A stretch of DNA of 32,116 bases from Pseudomonadales bacterium. GTDB taxonomy: Bacteria > Pseudomonadota > Gammaproteobacteria > Pseudomonadales > Azotimanducaceae. The notes under the pieces are model-generated. The model was not told where the DNA came from and ran no database searches. It saw only the letters and a list, made by a program, of their open reading frames with translations. Positions 22,763 to 31,277 of this stretch are shown here, one piece after another. The DNA is taken from the NCBI GenBank assembly GCA_017854255.1, contig JAFMIA010000034.1, forward strand, positions 1-32,116. The letters are read 5' to 3'. Within the stretch, counting starts at the first letter, position 1. The number at the start of each line of letters is the position of its first letter. A program made the translations under genes and the position numbers.

Positions 22763-25099
22763 TTAGAATCGATACCGAAGTTTGACCGTGAAGCTATCGG
22801 CTTGCGGGTTATCCCAGGGTCTCTGATAAAGTTTGCCCAGACGGTCTTCCTCATCGAGTTCGACGATCCGGCCACCTTTAGAGTAGACCACGTACAGGTA
22901 GGCGAGCGGCAACACTTCGTAGCGATATCGAACTTGAAAAGCCAAATCACTCAGACTAAACGGGGACAAGGCAACGTCAACGGGCGTTAAAGCGCCCTTC
23001 AGATCGCCGAGATAGGCGCTGGGCTGTCTCGCCGTGAAGGCCACCATTTGAGCTTTGACTCGGAGTTCATGCTTGTCGCCGCCGAACCAGTTCATGGAAA
23101 CCACGGTGGTGCGCTGCTTTCTTTGGTAGATGCCGAGTAAGTTGTCGTCAATCCAATTGAGCCAGTCGTCCTCATAGCCGTGTTCGTACATCAGCGTGAA
23201 ATTCAAATTATCCCGAGGGGAGAAGCTCGCTTTCGCGCCGTAGGTTGTGGAATAACCCAAGGCAGAATACCACTCAGAGCCTTTGCCACGGTTGAACTGC
23301 AGCCCGTAATTAAAAAATTTATTCGACGGGCCCATCAAATGCAGCTGCGTGCCGTAATTTACCGGCTTATTAATCGCCGGTGCCGCCAGGCTATCCCGCG
23401 TAATCCAAAAGTCCTTGCCGGCAGTGCGATAAAAGTTCTCGATCTTAAAGCCTGCGGTATTTTTAAAATTACCACCGTAGGCGAACTGAATGGATTTGCC
23501 CGCGGTTGAAAAATCGGCATTGGTTTCAATAGCAATGTTGGCATTGATTTCAGTCGCGAGCAGCGGGGACGACGCGTCATAGTCTGTAAATTTCCAGCCA
23601 TTGTGACTGCCGGCATAGGCCCAGTTATTGATCATCTGGTAACCCATATCATTGATATCAACCTGGTCATCAAAAAACATAAGACTCACATCATGCCAGC
23701 GGCCTTTGTTCGGTGAGGCGGTGATACCAATTCGAAAGGCCTCACCTGAGGAATGACTGTTGTCGATGCCTTGGTCAATCGAAGAGCCCATCACAACGGT
23801 TGCGACGCGCAAGGTATCGGTAGGCCGGTAGGTCAAATCCAAGGAGTGCACGATGGCGTCTCGGTCCAAAACAGGGCGCTCGGTATACGTCCCTAAATAG
23901 CCGAAGGAATAACGATCGGCATTTTTTTTCAGGCGAACAGCGTAAAAATCGTTGCCGCGACTGTAAGCCGGGTCGGCTTCAGAGGCGCCTAAAAACCCAA
24001 AATCGAGGGTCTCATTTTGTTGCGTATAGCGGACGGCGTAGTCGATGTCCGTGACGCCGACTTGGCTGGCTTCGCAGGCGCTTTGCGCCTCGGGGGCGTA
24101 GCTTGCGCAATTGTAGTCGGGGGCCGCGCCGATGCGCCGAGTGTTGATGATGTAAAACATCTCGTTACTTTTGACATCAAATAACGAGTGGTTTTCCGAG
24201 AAGAAGGGGCGCTTGTCCGAATAATAGGTTTCGCTAGAGGTAAAGTTAACGACCAATTCATCGCTTTCAACCTGGCCAAAATCGGGATTCAAAGCGATGT
24301 TGAGTTGCTTGCCGGAGTCGATCTTCCAAAATACTTCCATACCGACCTTGGTATCGACTTCATCCAGGATCCGGTCCTCGGTGACATTGATAAACGGGAA
24401 AAAATCCAACTTCGAAACACTGTAGTTCTGAAAGGTGTAATCATGGAACAGCGACATGAATTTCTCTTGCCGCGGGTTGCCCTTGATCGAGGTGTTGACC
24501 CGGCCTTCCGTGACCACCATTCGCCAAAAAGCCAACTTCACTTTTCGGATGTCCCCGCTCTGCGCTTTCATGGGCGCGATGCTCCAAGGAATAAAGACTT
24601 CTGCAAACCATGCGTCGCCCTCAATGTGGGTTGCCGAGTCCCAATCCGCATCCCAGTCCGTATTGCCTTCGTTTTCATTTTGGTAAATGCTGTCGCTGAT
24701 GGAGCCGCCTGCCGAAACTGAAAAGCCGTAAGCGGTGAGGCCATTGCCGTCGAAGTCGATCGAGACTCCTGCCTTATCGACATTGGCTCGTTCATCATCG
24801 CGCTGGTGTTGGTTCGCGCGGATCGTGTCATTGCTTTGCTCGTTAATGAACCCGAAATACATGCCGTTTTCATCTTCCAAGATGAGCACTTTTTGAAAAT
24901 GCCGTGGCGCGGCGAGCGAGAAGGGGATTGATTCGTAATACTTAGTCCACTCGCGGGCAGTGGACCAAGCGTCCTCCTCTAGAACGCCATCGATCGTGAT
25001 GGCCTCCGACAATGCCAAGGTTTCCGAATAGGTCGGGCTATTAAACAGTAACAAACTCAGTAGCACGGCAAGACGCGAGGCAGGGGATAACGAACGCAA
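22763..25099 (-). CDS. DUF5916-type outer-membrane beta-barrel with CBM9-like domain
   Basis: A 778-aa exported protein. A signal peptide (hydrophobic 10-22, cut near TYS/ETLA) is followed by a domain opening AITIDGVLEEDAWSTA, with VSIDFDGNGLTAYGF and WFAEVFIPW, the pattern of carbohydrate-binding family 9-like domains. The long rest has many amphipathic strands ending in aromatic residues and finishes with KLRYRF, the C-terminal Phe of outer-membrane barrels. Together these are the DUF5916 architecture, probably an outer-membrane binding or uptake protein. The family often occurs next to hydrolases, but none is here. The start is a TTG at 25099 with GGAG 8 bases upstream. It is convergent with the PhyH gene. 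Confidence 0.87.
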   Translation of the reverse strand: MRSLSPASRLAVLLSLLLFNSPTYSETLALSEAITIDGVLEEDAWSTAREWTKYYESIPFSLAAPRHFQKVLILEDENGMYFGFINEQSNDTIRANQHQRDDERANVDKAGVSIDFDGNGLTAYGFSVSAGGSISDSIYQNENEGNTDWDADWDSATHIEGDAWFAEVFIPWSIAPMKAQSGDIRKVKLAFWRMVVTEGRVNTSIKGNPRQEKFMSLFHDYTFQNYSVSKLDFFPFINVTEDRILDEVDTKVGMEVFWKIDSGKQLNIALNPDFGQVESDELVVNFTSSETYYSDKRPFFSENHSLFDVKSNEMFYIINTRRIGAAPDYNCASYAPEAQSACEASQVGVTDIDYAVRYTQQNETLDFGFLGASEADPAYSRGNDFYAVRLKKNADRYSFGYLGTYTERPVLDRDAIVHSLDLTYRPTDTLRVATVVMGSSIDQGIDNSHSSGEAFRIGITASPNKGRWHDVSLMFFDDQVDINDMGYQMINNWAYAGSHNGWKFTDYDASSPLLATEINANIAIETNADFSTAGKSIQFAYGGNFKNTAGFKIENFYRTAGKDFWITRDSLAAPAINKPVNYGTQLHLMGPSNKFFNYGLQFNRGKGSEWYSALGYSTTYGAKASFSPRDNLNFTLMYEHGYEDDWLNWIDDNLLGIYQRKQRTTVVSMNWFGGDKHELRVKAQMVAFTARQPSAYLGDLKGALTPVDVALSPFSLSDLAFQVRYRYEVLPLAYLYVVYSKGGRIVELDEEDRLGKLYQRPWDNPQADSFTVKLRYRF

Positions 25100-25609
25100 T
25101 GGTAATACTCCTAAACTTATTGGGTCTAACGCCGACGCTGCAATTCAAAGCTCGCGGTTTTCGCGGTACGCCAAACCAGTCATGCACTTTGCTTTGTTCG
25201 TCGTCCGCGACGGGATGCAGGCAGCTCGCCGCGGTTTGTCGAGTGCCTGCGCTGAACTGTGGCGCAGGACGAAAACGATGCGACGAGATGGTATCGCGAT
25301 GAGTAGTAGGCTGGCAATTGGCCGATCAAGCCGTTTTGCTGGGCGCTCGACGAGTCGGCTGCTGAGACCCGGCGGATTCGCTTTTGGGTCGCGGTGGATC
25401 GCTTGGTAAACGGCTGGCCAGCAGGCGTAAATCTCTACAATGCGACGGCCACTGATGATCCGCTGGCGCCATCAGCTTGGGCGGAGGCGGTGATTGGTTT
25501 GCCTGAACCAATATCGAACCATCATTGCAGCAGGATGTCAGATCGTGGAATCTGAAGCTTGCGCGGCCAAAATGATCCGTGCCCAATGTAAACTTTTAAA
25601 AGGACTTAA
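25100..25609. other. 510-base gap, possibly decayed coding sequence
   Basis: No intact gene is seen. In one rightward frame from 25259 to 25555 the translation has natural-looking protein composition (for example NWPIKPFCWALDE and RLVNGWPAGVNLYN) but is broken by a TAG-TAG pair at 25304-25309 and has a TGA just ahead. I suspect a fragment of a degraded gene but cannot name the family. The final 60 bases hold the promoter and AAAGGA ribosome site of the next gene. Confidence 0.3.
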
Positions 25610-26353
25610 ATGATGATGAAACAAGGACTGTTATTTGCAGCGTTTGCTGCGGCATCTTTTTCGGTGCTGCCTGATGACCATGCAGCGCCTGAAACGGCCT
25701 ATGGTATGGCGTACCAAATCACGGCCACCAATCCAGCGGCCGTCGTGGGTTCGATGCAGCAATTTATGGCGTCGCCCTCGGGCCAAAACAACCCGGTCAG
25801 CGTCACGTTGGTGCAGAACATTAGTAATGGCGACAACATGGCAACGCATCAAATCAATGTTGTTTACCCATCGCTTGCCGTGATGGAGCAATCGAGCGCT
25901 GCCAATGCGCAATCTGCAGACTGGATGCGCTATATGACAACCCTTAGCCGATCTGCGGACCGGGTGTCAGAAAACATGTTCAGCATGGAAATGGCGAAAA
26001 TTAATGCCGATCTCTCTGGGCAAGCCGGCACAGTGTCAATGCTCACCCTCATGTCTGTGTCAGACCCAGGCGCTTTTATGAAAGCCTTTGAGAAGCTGAT
26101 GGCCTCGAGCGCCGCAAGTGACTTTCCGGGTGATATTTATTTTGGCCGCATCATCGGCGCGGGTGAAAACCCAGCGACGCATTGGGTCAATGCGAGTGCA
26201 CGCAACATGACTGACTTGATGTCGGGTAATGAGGCGCTGATGCAGTCGAAGGATATGGCCGCGTATCTGCGCGCCGTGAGTGATGCCCGCGCCGTTCAGT
26301 CGGTGTCGATTCAGCGTACCGCGCTGTCGTTCCCAGCCGCGGGGATGAATTAA
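25610..26353 (+). CDS. Secreted protein made of two repeated alpha/beta units
   Basis: A 247-aa protein with an N-terminal signal peptide and a mature start near Asp-Asp-His-Ala. The two halves are visibly duplicated: NPAAVVGSMQQFMAS aligns with DPGAFMKAFEKLMAS, MATHQINVVYPS with PATHWVNASARN, and SADWMRYMTTL with SKDMAAYLRAV. Each unit gives strand-helix-strand-helix, like a dimeric alpha/beta barrel monomer, so the fusion would make a single-chain barrel. Three ATGs follow one another at 25610; AAAGGA serves them. Function unknown; His at mature position 3 depends on where the peptidase cuts, which is uncertain here. It ends in a terminator and is a single gene. It resembles the proteins at 2389 and 19269. 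Confidence 0.78.
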   Translation: MMMKQGLLFAAFAAASFSVLPDDHAAPETAYGMAYQITATNPAAVVGSMQQFMASPSGQNNPVSVTLVQNISNGDNMATHQINVVYPSLAVMEQSSAANAQSADWMRYMTTLSRSADRVSENMFSMEMAKINADLSGQAGTVSMLTLMSVSDPGAFMKAFEKLMASSAASDFPGDIYFGRIIGAGENPATHWVNASARNMTDLMSGNEALMQSKDMAAYLRAVSDARAVQSVSIQRTALSFPAAGMN

Positions 26354-26365
26354 GCAGGCATAAAA

Positions 26366-26406
26366 GGCGTCTCAGGCTCGTTTGCTGGGTCTGAGGCGTC
26401 CGTTTT
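26366..26406 (+). terminator. Terminator after the repeated secreted protein
   Basis: A 14-bp stem (26366-26379 with 26387-26400; four G-T pairs) with a 7-nt loop leads into CGTTTTA. It starts 12 bases after the stop codon, so it is likely a genuine intrinsic terminator. Confidence 0.7.
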
Positions 26407-26493
26407 ACGGCCTATGCATTCAGTTGCTTCAGCACTTGGCGTGTCGCCGCCCTTTTTGCCACAATGGTTTAAAAAAAGGTTGGGGGAGGGGTT

Positions 26494-27489
26494 ATGCCAG
26501 TACTGCAGTTAGCGGCTATTGAAACATTGTGCTTTGAGGCACTCACACGCGCCGGCGCGAGTGTTGACCAAGCGTCAGCGGTCGCCTTAGAGCTCATGGA
26601 TGCCGAAGCAGAAGGCATTCGCAATGTTGGCCTCGGTTACATCCATCTCTATTTGAAACACCTCAAATGCGGCAAGATCCTGGGCGATGCGGTACCCAAG
26701 ATTGTTCGCACCTCCCATGCCAGCACCGTCGTGGATGCCGGCTTTGGCTTTTGTCATACCGCCTATTTGCTTGGAGAGGATCGGCTGATCACAACGGCCA
26801 AGGACCAGGGGGTCGGCATCATGGCCATTCATCGATCTTCTTCGGCCGGTGTTCTCGGCTGGTTTGCGCGCCGGCTCGCGCAGCAGGGTCTTGTCAGCCT
26901 CGTGTTTGCGAATTCGTCCAAAGCGGTCGCGGCGCATGGCGGCAAGGTGCCTTTTTTCGGCACCAACCCCTTCGCGTTTGGTTCTCCACGAGATCAAAGC
27001 GAGCCCGTCGTCTTTGATATGGCAACCGCTTCAACGGCGCGGGTGAATATTGTGCGGGCGGCGGCGGAAGGCGCGCCGCTAGAAGCCGGGCACGCCATCG
27101 ACGAACACGGTGAGCCCACGACCGATGCAGCGGCCGCGTTACGCGGCGCGCAACTGCCAGTCGGCGGCCCCAAAGGGTTTGGCCTGGGCTTAATGGTCGA
27201 TTTGCTTGCGGGGGTTTTGACCGGCAGCAATTGCTCCTATGAAGCCGCCATGTTTGCCAATGAAGAAGGCGGCCCGCCCAATGTCGGTCAAACGATGATA
27301 GCGATGGACCCCCGCTTTTTTTCGACGGGTTATATCCCACACTTGGAGTCCATGTTGGCAGCGCTGACCGCTGACAACGCGGTCAGGGTGCCTGGCCAGC
27401 GCCGAGGTGAACTGCGCGCAAAACACGCTCAATTTGGCGTTGAGGTGCCCCAAAGTTTGCTAGAGTCCATTGCCGCATTATCCAGCTGA
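26494..27489 (+). CDS. Ldh2-family (malate/L-lactate dehydrogenase-like) oxidoreductase
   Basis: A 331-aa cytosolic NAD(P)H enzyme of the LDH2/MDG2 family, which is not a Rossmann protein. Visible family landmarks: the N-terminal helix with ALTRAGASVDQASAVALELMDAE, VDAGFGFCHTAYLLGEDRLI, SSSAGVLGWFARRLAQQGLV, the pair GTNPFAFGSPR and VVFDMATASTARVNIVRAA, then PTTDAAAAL, GGPKGFGLGLMVDLLAGVL and NEEGGPPNVGQTMIAMDP. Relatives reduce 2-keto acids, cyclic imines (delta-1-piperideine or pyrroline-2-carboxylate) and 3-sulfolactate. It leads the run of co-directional genes to the window end, so reduction of a keto or imino acid made from an amine is my favoured idea. A poly-A tract and GGGGGAGG precede the ATG at 26494. 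Confidence 0.88.
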   Translation: MPVLQLAAIETLCFEALTRAGASVDQASAVALELMDAEAEGIRNVGLGYIHLYLKHLKCGKILGDAVPKIVRTSHASTVVDAGFGFCHTAYLLGEDRLITTAKDQGVGIMAIHRSSSAGVLGWFARRLAQQGLVSLVFANSSKAVAAHGGKVPFFGTNPFAFGSPRDQSEPVVFDMATASTARVNIVRAAAEGAPLEAGHAIDEHGEPTTDAAAALRGAQLPVGGPKGFGLGLMVDLLAGVLTGSNCSYEAAMFANEEGGPPNVGQTMIAMDPRFFSTGYIPHLESMLAALTADNAVRVPGQRRGELRAKHAQFGVEVPQSLLESIAALSS

Positions 27490-27651
27490 TCGGATTCTTT
27501 TGAGTCGTTCTTTGGCTCGACATCGATTGTTGCAAGCTGCTTAAAAGCGGTGTTTTCTGCGCTTCAAAATTCGCAGTCAAAGCGCTTGACATCAAAGCAA
27601 TGCAAGCTCACATTGGCGTCATAATAAGAATAAAAAAGAGATGTTTAACTG

Positions 27652-28653
27652 ATGCGATCTGATGTTGTCATCGATGGTCTGCAATACAATAATTGGGATC
27701 GAGCGCTGTTCCAAAAAACCCGTGATGGCGGCGTGCACGTGGTGCATGTCACGGTTTCCTATTGGGAAGACTTCCGCGAAACCTTACTCAAAATTACCCA
27801 ATGGCATCGCCATTTTGTGAACCATGGCGATCTGATCATGCCGGTTAAAACGGCGGCAGATGTGCTTGAGGCGCAGCGTAGCAATCGCCTGGGAATTGTC
27901 TTTGGTTTTCAAAATTGCTCACCAATTAATGATGACCTGGGGCTTGTACAGGTCCTGCATGAGTTGGGCGCGCGGTTCATGCAGCTGTCTTACAATAATC
28001 AAAGCCTTTTGGCGACGGGTTGTTACGAAGACGATGACCCAGGCATCACCCGTTTTGGTAAGCAGGTGATCCAAGAGATGAATCGGGTCGGCATGGTGAT
28101 CGATATGTCGCACTCCGCTGAGCGGTCCACCTTGCATGCGATCGAGCTGTCATCCCGGCCTATCGCCGTTACCCACGCGAACCCTGCCTTTTTTCACCCA
28201 GCACTGAGAAACAAATCCAATACGGTGATCGACGCCTTGGCCGAGTCCGGGGGCATGCTGGGACTGAGTTTGTATCCGTTTCACCTAAAAAATGGATCAG
28301 CCTGCACCTTGCAGAGCTTTTGCGAAATGATTGAGCAAACGGTTGAACGCATTGGAATCGATCAACTCGGTATTGGTTCCGATCTGTGTCAAAACTGGGG
28401 TTATGACACCCTGGAATGGATGCGCAGTGGCCGCTGGACGTTTGTTGCCGATCACGGGGAGGGCAGTGCGGCGGATCAACGCTGGCCAGATCAGCCCGAG
28501 TGGTTTCAAAGCGCCAGTGACCTGCCCAATATCAAAGCGGGCCTTGCACAGCGGGGTTTTAGCGAAGTCGATATCAACAAAATCATGGGTAATAACTGGC
28601 TCAGATTTTTTGAAGCGTCATTTGGCCCCCCCGCAACCTCAGACGCTGTCTAG
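27652..28653 (+). CDS. M19 (membrane dipeptidase)-like protein lacking metal ligands
   Basis: A 333-aa cytosolic protein with the M19/renal dipeptidase barrel pattern: DMSHSAERS (His154), THANPAF (His175), RNKSN (Arg186) and GIGSDL. In catalytic members a His-x-Asp pair near the N-terminus and a Glu about 65-100 residues later hold the binuclear zinc. Here those places read IDGLQYNN (Leu10, Tyr12 instead of His and Asp) and GFQNCSP (Gln87 for Glu). Half of the site is therefore lost while the other half is kept. A divergent mononuclear hydrolase or a non-peptidase enzyme is likely. No signal peptide or lipid anchor is present, unlike membrane dipeptidases. It lies 162 bases after the Ldh2 gene and 5 before the next. 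Confidence 0.85.
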   Translation: MRSDVVIDGLQYNNWDRALFQKTRDGGVHVVHVTVSYWEDFRETLLKITQWHRHFVNHGDLIMPVKTAADVLEAQRSNRLGIVFGFQNCSPINDDLGLVQVLHELGARFMQLSYNNQSLLATGCYEDDDPGITRFGKQVIQEMNRVGMVIDMSHSAERSTLHAIELSSRPIAVTHANPAFFHPALRNKSNTVIDALAESGGMLGLSLYPFHLKNGSACTLQSFCEMIEQTVERIGIDQLGIGSDLCQNWGYDTLEWMRSGRWTFVADHGEGSAADQRWPDQPEWFQSASDLPNIKAGLAQRGFSEVDINKIMGNNWLRFFEASFGPPATSDAV

Positions 28654-28658
28654 TCCAC

Positions 28659-30443
28659 ATGGCAAGCCCAATTACCGATCCTTTGACCCCCGCACACGCT
28701 GTCACTGGGGCGGTCTTTGATCCCAGGGTCAGCACCGTAATCGATGATGGCGCGGCCTTAACCTTAAGACCGGCCGCTGTGGTGATGGACCTTGATCGAC
28801 TCGGCATGATGCAGCCATCGCGCTTAAGTTTCATGCGGACCTTGGTGCGCAGAATGGTGCGAGAAGCTTGGCGGATTACCGAGGTGTGCTTTGCGCTCGA
28901 TGACGAGGGCTACGGCGAGGCAATTTATTGCCTCGAAGCCGGCCCTGAGACCTACCATTTTGTTGTGTTTTCCAAGCCCCTGGAGGATGCGCTTCGTAAT
29001 GATCGCGTCATTAGTAATCAATGGGATCTCACCATGGCGCTCGTTCGAGGGCAATTATCAGATGATCAGCTCGATCAGCTCCGGCGCAATGTGCCACTGC
29101 AAGAAGCCGGCAGAATGGACGAGAACGTGTTGGTGTTGTCTCGGGCTAACCGCAGCGCGCGGTCTTTCGCAGAGGTGGTTGCGCGTTTGGCAACCGGTCA
29201 ACAACCCGATGTTGAGCGCTTGAAAGTTGCGGGGTATCTCTGTCGAACAACGGCCGTTTATGGCAGCGGTAAATTCGGTATGGCGGGCTGGCACGTTGTG
29301 AAAACCAGTTGCCGGAGCTTTAGAACCCCCTTTTCAGGGGAAATGTTTACCTGCTATATGCTGCGCCATTTTTCGTGTCGGCAGGTGGAACATATCGCGC
29401 GCAGACAATCCCCCGGTACAGCCGTGACGATTGCGCCAGAGATCGAACGCTATATCGGTATTGGGAATGCGACCGGACTGGGTATGGCGCCGTTTCTGAT
29501 TAGGCATCCGGTTTTGATCAGTCATTGGATGATCCAGCGGGAAATTGCCTTGGCGCGGATACTGAATCAAACAGACTGTGATGCGCCAAAACGGTACGCC
29601 TTGCAATCGATGCTAAGGCGGGTTGTGCAACATCTTCAAGAGACCACCGTTACCGCGGACTACCAAACGAGTCGAAACCAAATTCTGATTGCGGCTTGTC
29701 TTGCCTTGATCGCTAAGTTATCGAGGCGGGCATTTTGCGCCGGACTTACAAGCGGGGGCTGGAAGGTCTTGCTGAGCTTCGTTGAGGACCACTACGGACC
29801 GGCCGCCGAAGAACTTGTGCAGGTGCTGTTGTTCGAGCTGTATCCGCACTTGGTAGACCCCCTTGAAGAATCCATGGCGGCAGAGGAACGTTTAGATCTC
29901 GATTCCGGGATGACCCTCGTTGAGCTTCTGGTGTTGCTTGAAACCCATTACGACTGGGCGTTGAATATTGATTTTGATGACCCAAACCACCACGCGCTTT
30001 TTTGGTACCGCTCTGAAGAAAAGATGGAGCCCAGGCTCGGCGATCGCGCCTGTGACGCTGGGGCGGAACGCGAAATGCCGCTTTTAATAGCGTTGGGCGT
30101 GCGCCAGTGCTTCGATGCGATGCAGCGCTTCTTGGCGGACAACCCAGACAGCCTAGTGGTCGACTTTTTAATCGCCCATCCCGATCAACTGGCAACGGTG
30201 CGCCGAGTTCAAACGATGTGCGCGCTGCCCTACGGCGATATTAGAGGTAATTTGTCTGATCGCAATCTTGAACCCATGCATCTGTTGCGGGCCAAGCTGT
30301 CGTTTTTTGGCGTTGGGAAATTTGATCCAAAATCGAAGCTGTGGGTGCGCAACACTATGTTTCAGGGCGCGCCGATTATTGCGGACCTGTCACAGGACCT
30401 CAATCCAGATCATTGGTATTTCCCAACGGCGCCGGTGCTCTGA
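28659..30443 (+). CDS. Conserved-looking 594-aa protein of unknown function
   Basis: I do not recognise a named family. The protein is soluble, has no signal peptide and no evident Rossmann, P-loop or metal-ligand motif. Distinct stretches look like functional sites: YGSGKFGMAGW near residue 206, GNATGLGMAPFLIRHPV near 270, and SGMTLVELLVLLETHYDWALN in the acidic second half. The central Gly-rich GLGMAPF segment next to His and Arg would suit a ligand or phosphate-binding loop. The ATG at 28659 follows the dipeptidase-like stop by 5 bases, and the TGA overlaps the ATG of the next gene (TGATG), so it is clearly a translationally coupled member of the cluster. It probably works with the 249-aa protein that follows. 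Confidence 0.82.
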   Translation: MASPITDPLTPAHAVTGAVFDPRVSTVIDDGAALTLRPAAVVMDLDRLGMMQPSRLSFMRTLVRRMVREAWRITEVCFALDDEGYGEAIYCLEAGPETYHFVVFSKPLEDALRNDRVISNQWDLTMALVRGQLSDDQLDQLRRNVPLQEAGRMDENVLVLSRANRSARSFAEVVARLATGQQPDVERLKVAGYLCRTTAVYGSGKFGMAGWHVVKTSCRSFRTPFSGEMFTCYMLRHFSCRQVEHIARRQSPGTAVTIAPEIERYIGIGNATGLGMAPFLIRHPVLISHWMIQREIALARILNQTDCDAPKRYALQSMLRRVVQHLQETTVTADYQTSRNQILIAACLALIAKLSRRAFCAGLTSGGWKVLLSFVEDHYGPAAEELVQVLLFELYPHLVDPLEESMAAEERLDLDSGMTLVELLVLLETHYDWALNIDFDDPNHHALFWYRSEEKMEPRLGDRACDAGAEREMPLLIALGVRQCFDAMQRFLADNPDSLVVDFLIAHPDQLATVRRVQTMCALPYGDIRGNLSDRNLEPMHLLRAKLSFFGVGKFDPKSKLWVRNTMFQGAPIIADLSQDLNPDHWYFPTAPVL

Positions 30444-31192
30444 TGCTGCGCGTCTCATACGGTGAGCTGCTCGCGCAGCTAAAACAATCGTTTGAGGCCT
30501 TGGGATACAGTTTAGGTGAGTATGAGAGCGCGGCGACCTCTGTCTTGTCGTTAGAGTTATGGGGATTTGGCGGGCTTGCCTTGCTGGAGGCGGCCTTGCC
30601 CAGTTTAGAACTACACAAGCAGTGGGCGCCGGCGGTGACCTACGAGTCCAATGCGTTGATGCTGGATTGTTTTCAAGGCAGTGCGCTATTTGGTTTGATT
30701 CCGAGTATGGAACTGATTTATGTCAAAGCGCGTCAGCATGGGGTCAGCCGGGCAACGCTTGTGAACTGTACCGAGCCTGAATTTATGTTGCCGCTGCTGA
30801 TGCAGGTTTGTCAGCGGGGCTACTACGCCAGTTTCCGTTGGCCGAGCACTGAGGATCCAACGCGCTTGCGGTGGGTGCTCTTAGAGGGTGATGTCACGGG
30901 CATTCGAGTGGATTCAAAAATCTGGCAGGCCAGCGCGCCGCTTGAGGCAAGCGTTAGCATTGAAGTGGCCCAATCCGATTGGGATTTCAGTTCAGATCAT
31001 TCAGACCCGGAAGGCCAAGGATTGTCGTTGCAGGACCATTGGGGTAACACCGCGCTGCAAGCGTTGTTCGAGGAGCGCTATATGGCGAGTGTGACGATCG
31101 ATCCGTGGTTATGGAGCCGCCTGCAAGATCTCGGCAGGCGGGTCTTGGTGCCGTCAACCGAGGCTTCGCGCTCAGGGGCTGGGGCAGACTGA
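30443..31192 (+). CDS. 249-aa protein, DUF3726-like
   Basis: I use the ATG at 30443 that overlaps the previous stop by one base; the frame goes further upstream to 30341 only through the previous gene. The N-terminus (VSYGELLAQLKQSFEALGYSLGEYESAATSVLSLELWGFGGLALLEAAL) has the helical pattern I associate with DUF3726 proteins and also resembles the N-terminal helices of Ldh2-family enzymes. The rest is alpha/beta with SNALMLDCFQGSAL and LVNCTEPEFMLPLLM. No catalytic motif is recognisable. The coupling to the 594-aa gene suggests a complex or shared step. The DUF assignment is from memory and tentative. Confidence 0.78.
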   Translation: MLRVSYGELLAQLKQSFEALGYSLGEYESAATSVLSLELWGFGGLALLEAALPSLELHKQWAPAVTYESNALMLDCFQGSALFGLIPSMELIYVKARQHGVSRATLVNCTEPEFMLPLLMQVCQRGYYASFRWPSTEDPTRLRWVLLEGDVTGIRVDSKIWQASAPLEASVSIEVAQSDWDFSSDHSDPEGQGLSLQDHWGNTALQALFEERYMASVTIDPWLWSRLQDLGRRVLVPSTEASRSGAGAD

Positions 31193-31277
31193 GGGCTCAG
31201 TTGAGGCGCTAAAGATCAATCACTAAACCGAACAGCACGGACGATGCACGAAACCAATAGAAAATTAAGGATGTAGA

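Noticed and set aside
27586-27591. TTGACA before the M19-like gene as a promoter
   Set aside because: No acceptable -10 is found 16-18 bases downstream (CACATT), and the TAATAA further on is 30 bases away.
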